Positions 1-5,012 of a stretch of DNA of 5,012 nucleotides are shown here, piece by piece. The DNA is taken from positions 1 to 5,012 of the forward strand of contig CAMLDJ010000382.1 of the NCBI GenBank assembly GCA_946478755.1. The letters are read 5' to 3'. Each line of letters opens with the position of its first letter. Position 1 is the first letter of the stretch. Made by a program: the position numbers and the translations under genes. The stretch comes from an uncultured Pedobacter sp. (lineage in GTDB: Bacteria; Bacteroidota; Bacteroidia; Sphingobacteriales; Sphingobacteriaceae). Under the pieces are notes generated by a model. The model searched no databases. It was not told the origin of the DNA and saw nothing but the letters and a program-made list of their open reading frames with translations.

Positions 1-431
1 TCCCTATTTGTCTCGGCATGAACCATATTGTTGGCCGGAAAATTAACATGAACATATCTTTCAGCTTCTGTTGCTTCTCTGATACCGATAGTTTTATTTT
101 TAAGATCATTTATATCTTTCAAATGATCTTCGCTATTTACTACCGCACATAATCTAAAATGTAGATAAGGATTACTGAATTCAAGGATATGCCTGCGCGA
201 AGGAGTAACAGTTACCGCCGAACAGATAAGATCAAGCTCTCCTTTAAATAGTTTTTCAAGAATGGTAGCCCACAATGAAACCTCATACTCAACCTCTAAG
301 TCAAGATGCTCAGTTATGGCTTTCATTAAATCAACTTCGAAACCTTCAAATTTTTCAGAATTATAATCTGAATGCATTGGAAATGGAGCTGCAGAATCTA
401 ATCCGACTTTCAATATCTTTTTTGGTTCCAT
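1..431 (-). CDS. Family 3 solute-binding (PBP2-fold) protein, C-terminus cut by window edge
   Basis: This gene reads right to left from the ATG at 431-429 and stays open for 143 codons to the left edge. The visible protein matches the N-terminal lobe of bacterial extracellular solute-binding proteins of family 3 (SBP_bac_3), which bind amino acids or similar small polar molecules for ABC importers. Landmarks are KVGLDSAAPFP near residues 8-18, the typical GFEVDLMKAI near 32, LWATILEKLFKGELDLI near 56-71, and TVTPSRRHILEFSNPY near 76-91, followed by the NKTIGIREATEAE stretch that starts the second lobe. Family members are usually about 250 residues, so roughly the last 100 are missing. From this ATG there is no signal peptide, because the domain starts at once. 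The ligand cannot be told. No transporter permease or ATPase gene is visible nearby, so it may act alone, for example in sensing. Family assignment is sure; export and ligand are open. Confidence 0.85.
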   Translation of the reverse strand, partial: MEPKKILKVGLDSAAPFPMHSDYNSEKFEGFEVDLMKAITEHLDLEVEYEVSLWATILEKLFKGELDLICSAVTVTPSRRHILEFSNPYLHFRLCAVVNSEDHLKDINDLKNKTIGIREATEAERYVHVNFPANNMVHAETNR

Positions 432-673
432 AGATTGAGAGTTAACTAAATAACATTCGAATGAGGCTAAAATACACCTTTTCAACAACAGTATAACAAA
501 AAAACCTTAAAACAAGTAAAATGTTTGGGGTAATTATTGCTTTTTATTCATTTACAATACATTAAAATCACACCAATTGTACATTTTATTTAAAAAACAT
601 AAAAAAACAAATATTCAACGTTTTGTTTAAACATAAATCTCATTAATAACCTGCACATTTTGTAATATTGTAA
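432..673. other. AT-rich divergent intergenic region
   Basis: This gap lies between the starts of the solute-binding protein gene (leftward) and recX (rightward), so it should hold both promoters. It is strongly AT-rich with several A and T runs. I found no perfect TAnnTTTG box on either strand with a TTG/TTTG partner at the right distance. The nearest single-mismatch boxes are AATGTTTG at 520-527 (plus) and AATATTTG at 615-608 (minus), both without a good upstream box. A GTTTAAAC palindrome sits at 625-632. No gene or RNA is evident here. Confidence 0.5.
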
Positions 674-1165
674 ATGCTCGATTCTTTTAAAAAACAAACA
701 CTAAAGTTAGATAAGAAAGCAGCTTTAGCAAAAGCAGAGCACTATTGTGCATATCAGGAGAGGTCACAACAGGAAATCAGGAGCAAGCTTTATGAATGGG
801 GACTTTGGAAAGATGAGGTTGAGGAACTCATTTCAGAACTTATACAAACAAACTTTTTAAACGAGGAACGCTTTACAATGGCGTATGTTTCTGGAAAATT
901 TAAGATAAAAAAATGGGGTAAGATGAAAATCAAACAAGGTCTTAAATTAAAAGGGGTAACTGAAAAGATGATTTCGAATGCGTTAAAAACAATAGATTAT
1001 GATGAATATTTAGAAACTATACTTGTTTTAGCGAATAAAAAACTACCTGCTATTAAAGAAAAGGAAGATTATAAGAGAAGGTATAAGCTTACCACCTACC
1101 TTATGAGCAAGGGGTTTGAAAGTAATTTAATCTCGGAAGTACTACAGGCCAATGGCTTAGCCTAA
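674..1165 (+). CDS. recX: Regulatory protein RecX
   Basis: RecX binds RecA and its filaments on DNA and modulates, usually inhibits, recombinase and SOS co-protease activity in the cytoplasm. The 163-residue product has the family's arrangement of three tandem three-helix repeats. The first carries AEHYCAYQERSQQEIRSKL near residues 21-39, close to the RecX signature. The second has FLNEERFTMAYVSGKF at 61-76 followed by WGKMKIKQGLKLKGV at 81-95. The third is weaker, with RRYKLTTYLMSKGF near 135-148. Length is normal for the family (about 150-170 in Bacteroidota). The ATG at 674 is the only start that keeps the first repeat whole. No Shine-Dalgarno precedes it, as is usual in this phylum. recA is not in the window, so the gene is not visibly coupled to its partner. 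The stop is followed by the tRNA promoter, and no GC-rich terminator separates them. Base composition is more AT-rich than in the suf genes. Confidence 0.93.
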   Translation: MLDSFKKQTLKLDKKAALAKAEHYCAYQERSQQEIRSKLYEWGLWKDEVEELISELIQTNFLNEERFTMAYVSGKFKIKKWGKMKIKQGLKLKGVTEKMISNALKTIDYDEYLETILVLANKKLPAIKEKEDYKRRYKLTTYLMSKGFESNLISEVLQANGLA

Positions 1166-1192
1166 CCGCAGCATTTTTTATAAAAAAATAAC

Positions 1193-1222
1193 TTGACAGT
1201 ATTGCAAAAGTATTTATATTTG
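1193..1222 (+). promoter_or_regulatory. Housekeeping promoter of the tRNA-Gly/tRNA-Leu unit
   Basis: TTGACA at 1193-1198 and a perfect TAnnTTTG box (TATATTTG) at 1215-1222, with 19 bases between the TTG and the TA, match the Bacteroidota sigma-A type promoter often seen before stable RNA genes. Transcription should begin a few bases past 1225, giving a leader of about 75 bases that would be trimmed off tRNA-Gly. An A/T tract at 1173-1190 directly upstream could act like an UP element; that part is inference. The TATATTTG box lies in the right half of an inverted repeat, ATTGCAAA (1201-1208) and TTTGCAAT (1219-1226). Confidence 0.8.
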
Positions 1223-1303
1223 CAATCCCAAACGGAAACAAGGTTAATTCATTAATTATTGTTTAAAAAAGGGAGTCATTGGATAATGATTTATGAAACC
1301 AAT

Positions 1304-1376
<73 letters not shown>

Positions 1377-1378
1377 CT

Positions 1379-1406
1379 AAATGCCTTCAATACCAGGAAG
1401 ACATTT
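1379..1406 (+). other. Hairpin in the spacer between the two tRNAs
   Basis: AAATG (1379-1383) and CTTC (1385-1388) pair with GAAG (1397-1400) and CATTT (1402-1406), with one C/A mismatch and an 8-base loop. It begins two bases after the 3' end of tRNA-Gly. In the precursor transcript this would put a stem in the tRNA spacer, where it could affect 3'-end processing. There is no T run behind it, so it is not an intrinsic terminator. A role is inference; it may be chance in AT-rich sequence. Confidence 0.4.
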
Positions 1407-1446
1407 ATAAAATTAATCTCATCGATACTTTATTGATAGCGATTAT

Positions 1447-1531
1447 GCTCAGATGGTGGAACTGGTAGACACGCAGGACTTAAAATCCTGTGACCTTAAA
1501 AGTCGTGCGGGTTCGATTCCCGCTCTGAGTA
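1447..1531 (+). tRNA. tRNA-Leu (anticodon UAA)
   Basis: This is a class II tRNA of 85 bases with a long variable arm. The acceptor stem GCTCAGA (1447-1453) pairs with TCTGAGT (1524-1530), the first pair being a G-U wobble. The anticodon stem CAGGA/TCCTG (1474-1478, 1486-1490) encloses loop CTTAAAA, so the anticodon is TAA (1481-1483), which reads UUA and UUG leucine codons. The variable arm has a GAC/GTC stem (1492-1494, 1502-1504). The T arm is GCGGG/CCCGC (1507-1511, 1519-1523) around TTCGATT. The discriminator is A (1531), the key leucine identity base, and CCA is not encoded. It is probably co-transcribed with tRNA-Gly from 1193-1222. Confidence 0.97.
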
Positions 1532-1542
1532 CAGTAAAATTT

Positions 1543-1583
1543 AAAACCCCTTGTAAAGCATATTTACAAGGGGTTTTTGTTTT
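1543..1583 (+). terminator. Intrinsic terminator of the tRNA unit
   Basis: A perfect 15-bp stem (1543-1557 with 1563-1577) contains CCCC/GGGG and a 5-base loop GCATA. It runs into TTTTT (1574-1578), then G, then TTTT (1580-1583). It lies 12 bases after tRNA-Leu and ends the tRNA transcript before the suf promoter. Because the stem starts with A residues on the left, weak termination in the other direction is possible, but no opposing gene needs it. Confidence 0.92.
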
Positions 1584-1623
1584 GGTAATAATTTATTTCA
1601 ATGATAAATCTTACATTTCCCTG

Positions 1624-1643
1624 TTTATACTCTTTTGTATAAA
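1624..1643. promoter_or_regulatory. Inverted repeat over the -33 box of the suf promoter (possible operator)
   Basis: TTTATAC (1624-1630) and GTATAAA (1637-1643) form a perfect 7-bp inverted repeat with a 6-base spacer. The right half overlaps the TTTG box (1634-1637) of the sufB promoter, where a bound repressor would block RNA polymerase. Suf operons are commonly regulated by iron, oxidative stress or Fe-S status (Fur, IscR, SufR or PerR type factors, depending on the phylum). This repeat does not match a box I can name with confidence. Its role as an operator is inference; AT-rich repeats of this size arise by chance. Confidence 0.35.
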
Positions 1644-1665
1644 TAAGGCAAAGGGGGTATCTTTG
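1634..1665 (+). promoter_or_regulatory. Housekeeping promoter of the suf operon
   Basis: TTTG at 1634-1637 is followed after 20 bases by a perfect TAnnTTTG box (TATCTTTG, 1658-1665), the Bacteroidota sigma-A arrangement. Transcription would start around 1672, leaving a short leader of about 25-30 bases before the sufB ATG at 1700, too short for a riboswitch. It sits between the tRNA terminator and sufB, so the suf genes have their own promoter. Confidence 0.8.
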
Positions 1666-1699
1666 TATTATATTTTAATGTTTCAAAAAATACCTGGAC

Positions 1700-3145
1700 A
1701 TGAAAGAAGCACAAGATCCCATCGAACAAGCCGTATTAAATGAATACAAATACGGATTTGTAACGGATATAGATACGGATGCAATTCCGAAAGGGCTTAA
1801 CGAGGATGTTATCCGGATGATCTCTCAGAAAAAGAATGAACCGGAATGGCTGCTCGAATGGCGGCTTAAGGCCTATGCGCATTGGTTGCAGATGGAGGAA
1901 CCCACCTGGCCAAATGTCAAATACCCGAAAATCAATTATCAGGACATCATTTACTACGCTGCTCCAAAGCCAAAGAAACAGCTGAACAGCCTGGATGAAG
2001 TAGATCCCGAGCTGTTAAGTACCTTCGAAAAGCTGGGAATCTCCTTGTCTGAACAGAAACGCCTGAGTGGTGTGGCGGTCGACGTGGTGATGGACAGTGT
2101 TTCTATTGCAACCTCTTTTAAACAGCAATTGTCAGAAATAGGGGTGATCTTTTGCTCGATTAGTGAAGCCATACAACAGCATCCCGAACTGGTAAAAAAG
2201 CACATGGGCTCCGTGGTACCTATGACCGACAATTATTTCGCTGCATTAAATTCTGCGGTATTCACGGATGGATCTTTCTGCTATATCCCCAAAGGTGTGC
2301 GCTGCCCGATGGAGCTGTCGACCTACTTCCGCATCAATGCAGAAAACAGCGGGCAGTTTGAAAGGACGCTGATCATCGCTGAGGATGAAAGCTATGTAAG
2401 CTACCTGGAAGGATGTACTGCGCCTATGCGGGATGAAAATCAGCTGCATGCCGCGGTTGTAGAACTGATTGCGATGGAAAAAGCAGAGATTAAGTATTCT
2501 ACCGTGCAGAACTGGTATCCTGGGGATAAAGAAGGCCTGGGTGGTATTTATAATTTTGTAACTAAAAGAGGGATATGTAAGGGCGATCACTCCAAGATCT
2601 CCTGGACACAGGTAGAAACGGGCTCTGCCATCACCTGGAAATATCCAAGTGTCATCTTAAAAGGCGATCATACAATCGGCGAGTTTTATTCAGTCGCTTT
2701 TACCAATAACCATCAGCAGGCTGATACTGGTACAAAAATGATCCACCTGGGCAAAAATACCAGGAGCAGGATTGTAGCAAAAGGGATTTCGGCAGGATAC
2801 AGTCAGAATAGTTATCGCGGATTGGTGCGGACAAGCAAGCAGGCACTGAACGCACGTAATTATTCGCAATGCGACTCCCTGCTGCTGGGCGACAAGTGCG
2901 GAGCACATACCTTCCCATATATAGAAGCAAAAAATAAAACAACCATAGTAGAGCATGAAGCCACTACCTCAAAGATCGGGGAAGATCAGCTGTTCTATTG
3001 CAGGCAAAGGGGCATTGATCCCGAAGCTGCAGTAGCACTGATCGTAAATGGATTTGCCAAAGAAGTCATGAACCAGCTACCTATGGAATTTGCTATAGAA
3101 GCACAAAAGCTGCTGGCCATCAGTATGGAAGGTAGCGTAGGCTAA
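1700..3145 (+). CDS. sufB: Fe-S cluster assembly scaffold protein SufB
   Basis: SufB is the core scaffold subunit of the cytoplasmic SufBC2D complex, where sulfur from SufS/SufE and iron are assembled into Fe-S clusters. The 481-residue product is of normal family length (E. coli SufB is 495). After an N-terminal helical region come [20 protein letters not shown] from residue 190 and YLEGCTAP near 235-242 in the conserved beta-helix core. The C-terminal part has [11 protein letters not shown] with Cys400, the counterpart of the E. coli Cys405 that is needed for cluster building. Next come [21 protein letters not shown] (418-438) and the terminal helical segment with [18 protein letters not shown]. 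The start is the ATG at 1700, just behind the promoter, with no Shine-Dalgarno and no nearby in-frame alternative. sufC follows after 28 bases on the same strand. I see no truncation or missing key residue. Orthology is clear; detailed mechanism is taken from the E. coli protein. Confidence 0.98.
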   Translation: MKEAQDPIEQAVLNEYKYGFVTDIDTDAIPKGLNEDVIRMISQKKNEPEWLLEWRLKAYAHWLQMEEPTWPNVKYPKINYQDIIYYAAPKPKKQLNSLDEVDPELLSTFEKLGISLSEQKRLSGVAVDVVMDSVSIATSFKQQLSEIGVIFCSISEAIQQHPELVKKHMGSVVPMTDNYFAALNSAVFTDGSFCYIPKGVRCPMELSTYFRINAENSGQFERTLIIAEDESYVSYLEGCTAPMRDENQLHAAVVELIAMEKAEIKYSTVQNWYPGDKEGLGGIYNFVTKRGICKGDHSKISWTQVETGSAITWKYPSVILKGDHTIGEFYSVAFTNNHQQADTGTKMIHLGKNTRSRIVAKGISAGYSQNSYRGLVRTSKQALNARNYSQCDSLLLGDKCGAHTFPYIEAKNKTTIVEHEATTSKIGEDQLFYCRQRGIDPEAAVALIVNGFAKEVMNQLPMEFAIEAQKLLAISMEGSVG

Positions 3146-3173
3146 GGCCGGTTAAATAGAAAATTAGATGCAT

Positions 3174-3923
3174 ATGTTGTCAATTAAGAATATACACGCA
3201 AACGTAGAAGGTAAAGAGATCTTAAAAGGGATTGACCTGGAAATAAAAGCGGGAGAAGTACACGCCATTATGGGTCCAAATGGTTCGGGTAAAAGTACCC
3301 TCGCCTCCGTTTTGGCAGGTAGGGAAGAATATGAAGTCACCGCCGGTGAGGTAAGCTTTTTAAATAATGATCTGCTCACACTGCCTCCGGAAGACCGGGC
3401 CCGGGAAGGGCTTTTTCTTGCCTTCCAATACCCGGTTGAAATACCTGGGGTAAGCACCACCAATTTCATCAAAGCAGCGGTGAATGAAAAGCGTAAATAC
3501 CATGATCTGGAACCGCTCGATTCGGTTGCTTTTTTAAAGATCATGAAAGAGAAAATGAAGCTGGTGGAAATTGACCAGTCGCTCTTAAGCCGCTCCATCA
3601 ATGAGGGCTTTTCAGGAGGAGAAAAGAAGCGGAACGAGATCTTCCAGATGGCCATGCTTGAACCTAAATTGGCCATATTGGATGAAACTGATTCCGGTCT
3701 GGATATCGATGCGCTCCGCATCGTGGCAAAAGGCATTAACAAACTGCGTAACCCCGACAGTGCTGTATTGGTCATTACCCATTATCAGCGCTTGCTGGAT
3801 TATATACAGCCTGATTTTGTACATGTTTTATACAATGGCCGGATTGTAAGGTCGGGCACAAAGGAACTGGCACTGGAACTGGAAGAAAAAGGCTACGATT
3901 TTATTACGGAGGATGTGATTTAA
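3174..3923 (+). CDS. sufC: Fe-S cluster assembly ATPase SufC
   Basis: SufC is an ABC-type ATPase that works in the cytoplasm, not in a membrane transporter. Two copies bind SufB and SufD and drive the shape change that opens the SufBC2D scaffold. The 249-residue product shows Walker A GPNGSGKST at 34-42 (Lys40), Q-loop FQYPVEIPGVS with Gln85, signature FSGGEKKRN from 146, Walker B LAILDE ending in Asp170 and catalytic Glu171, D-loop SGLD, and switch His203 in VITHYQR. The numbering of Lys40, Glu171 and His203 agrees with E. coli SufC. I chose the ATG at 3174 (MLSIKNI) because it aligns with the E. coli start; the in-frame ATG at 3168 would add Met-His. No Shine-Dalgarno is present before either. 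It lies between sufB and sufD with gaps of 28 and 32 bases, so it is part of one operon. All catalytic residues are intact. Confidence 0.98.
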   Translation: MLSIKNIHANVEGKEILKGIDLEIKAGEVHAIMGPNGSGKSTLASVLAGREEYEVTAGEVSFLNNDLLTLPPEDRAREGLFLAFQYPVEIPGVSTTNFIKAAVNEKRKYHDLEPLDSVAFLKIMKEKMKLVEIDQSLLSRSINEGFSGGEKKRNEIFQMAMLEPKLAILDETDSGLDIDALRIVAKGINKLRNPDSAVLVITHYQRLLDYIQPDFVHVLYNGRIVRSGTKELALELEEKGYDFITEDVI

Positions 3924-3955
3924 CTGCAGAATAGCAGATTTTAAAGCAAGACACA

Positions 3956-5012
3956 ATGATTGATCTAACTTATTTTAAAGCACAATTTGAGCAGCTGCAG
4001 CAGGAAGACCCTGATGAGCATATGAGCGCGGTCAGAAAGGAAAGCTTTGACAAATTTAACAAAGCCGGCTTGCCTACATACCGTACCGAAGAGTGGAAAT
4101 ATACCGCGATCAGCAGCTTGTTTAACCAAAGCTATGGGCATAGCGGTCATACCCTTACCGCTGCTGATGTAGATCCGCTGCGGATGCCTGGTCATCATAA
4201 AGCCAATGAACTCGTATTTGTGAATGGCCGTTTTGATGCTGCGCTTTCTACTGTCCGTTCTCCTGATGCCGAAATGACTGTTTTAGGCTTAAAAGAAGCT
4301 GCAAATGGTCGCTACAAAGATCTGGTGGACAAATACCTGAACAGCAGCAGCGTCTATATCAAAGATGGGATCCATGCACTGAACGGCGCCTTTATCGAAG
4401 AGGGAGCTTTCATTCATATCCATAAAAATAAGATACCAGAACACCCGCTATATGTATACCATCTGTTAGACAGCAGGGTACAGCCCACCCTGGCACAGCC
4501 GCGAAGTTTAATCTATGTCGACGAAAACAGCAGCCTGCAGTTAACAGAAACGCATGCCACACTGGGTAGTTCAGATAGTTTTAGCAATGCCGTTATGGAA
4601 ATAGTGGTCGAACAAAATGCTTTTGTAGAATATTATAAGATCCAGAATGACGGGGCTAATGCCAGCCAGGTGAGCACTACGCACATTACACAAGTGGGGA
4701 AAAGCTATGTGCATACCGTAACCGTAACCTTAAATGGCGGCATGGTACGCAACAACATGAACCTGATACTGGATGCGGCAGGGAATGAGACACACCTGTA
4801 TGGCCTTTATCTGTTAAAAGGCAAGACCCATGCAGACAACCACACGCTGATCGACAACAGGCAGCCCAATTGTTTTAGCAATCAATTGTATAAAGGCATT
4901 GCCGATGATTCTTCAACAGCTGTATTTAATGGAAGGATTATGGTACAGCCGGATGCACAGAAGACCAATTCCTTTCAGTCGAACAAGAACATCCTCCTCT
5001 CTGATCAGGCAA
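3956..5012 (+). CDS. sufD: Fe-S cluster assembly protein SufD, 3' end cut by window edge
   Basis: SufD is the SufB paralogue that pairs with SufB in the SufBC2D complex and is linked to iron entry during cluster assembly. From the ATG at 3956 the frame is open for 352 complete codons to the edge. The N-terminal helical part includes the conserved YRTEEWKYT near residues 42-50, which places the C-terminal helix of similar proteins near the beta-helix. The core carries the family hallmark ADNHTLID (293-300), then LYKGI, VFNGRIMVQPDAQKT (323-337) and QSNKNILLSDQA at the break. Full proteins are about 420-440 residues, so some 70-90 are missing. The missing part holds the segment with the His matching E. 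coli SufD His360. It follows sufC by 32 bases. The start has no Shine-Dalgarno but is preceded by an A-rich stretch. SufB is excluded because the [10 protein letters not shown] segment is absent and sufB is already present. Confidence 0.95.
   Translation, partial: MIDLTYFKAQFEQLQQEDPDEHMSAVRKESFDKFNKAGLPTYRTEEWKYTAISSLFNQSYGHSGHTLTAADVDPLRMPGHHKANELVFVNGRFDAALSTVRSPDAEMTVLGLKEAANGRYKDLVDKYLNSSSVYIKDGIHALNGAFIEEGAFIHIHKNKIPEHPLYVYHLLDSRVQPTLAQPRSLIYVDENSSLQLTETHATLGSSDSFSNAVMEIVVEQNAFVEYYKIQNDGANASQVSTTHITQVGKSYVHTVTVTLNGGMVRNNMNLILDAAGNETHLYGLYLLKGKTHADNHTLIDNRQPNCFSNQLYKGIADDSSTAVFNGRIMVQPDAQKTNSFQSNKNILLSDQA

Noticed and set aside
663..670. TAATATTG as the -7 box of a recX promoter
   Set aside because: It differs from TAnnTTTG at one position, has no TTG/TTTG about 20 bases upstream, and would place the transcript start at or after the recX ATG.
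1173..1189. ATTTTTTATAAAAAAAT after the recX stop as a terminator
   Set aside because: The self-complementary run is only A and T, with no GC stem and no room for a loop. It is better read as an AT-rich element upstream of the tRNA promoter.
1379..1406. The tRNA spacer hairpin as an intrinsic terminator between the tRNAs
   Set aside because: No T run follows the stem, and a much stronger terminator lies after tRNA-Leu, so read-through to the second tRNA is expected.
1954..2956. Several open frames of 80-114 codons on the minus strand inside sufB
   Set aside because: All are antisense shadows of sufB. Their products show no family resemblance and there is no promoter or spacing pattern to support them.
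3164..3775. A 203-codon open frame on the minus strand opposite sufC
   Set aside because: It lies almost wholly antisense to an intact, highly conserved sufC. Its protein is rich in Ser, Arg and Phe with no recognisable motif, as expected for a shadow of the coding strand.
3965..4198. A 77-codon minus-strand open frame opposite the start of sufD
   Set aside because: It is antisense to the conserved sufD N-terminus and has no recognisable motif.

Overview
The window looks like a piece of chromosome from a Bacteroidota bacterium, most likely of the Sphingobacteriaceae (Pedobacter-like). The basis is two promoters of the Bacteroidota housekeeping-sigma type (a TTG/TTTG box about 20 bases before TAnnTTTG), no Shine-Dalgarno sequence before any of the starts, tRNA genes that do not encode CCA, and the character of the Suf and RecX proteins. 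The placement at family level is an inference from memory of these proteins, not from a search.

Layout. Positions 1-431 (minus strand) hold the N-terminal part of a family 3 solute-binding-domain protein that runs off the left edge. An AT-rich divergent gap (432-673) separates it from recX (674-1165, plus), the small modulator of RecA. After recX comes a strong stable-RNA promoter (1193-1222), tRNA-Gly(GCC) (1304-1376), tRNA-Leu(UAA) (1447-1531) and an intrinsic terminator (1543-1583), together a compact two-tRNA transcription unit. A second promoter (1634-1665) then opens the suf operon: sufB (1700-3145), sufC (3174-3923) and sufD (from 3956, cut by the right edge).

How the genes work together. 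SufB, SufC and SufD form the SufBC2D scaffold complex that builds Fe-S clusters in the cytoplasm, with SufC supplying ATPase action. The short gaps (28 and 32 bases) and shared strand point to one transcript from the promoter before sufB. The sulfur donor genes (sufS, sufE) are not in the window and could lie downstream of sufD. The tRNA unit and recX look like separate units that happen to be neighbours.

I saw no mobile element, CRISPR array, phage gene or novel system. The window is mostly ordinary core genome. The points worth a second look are small: an inverted repeat over the suf promoter, an inverted repeat over the tRNA promoter, and an apparently signal-less solute-binding protein.
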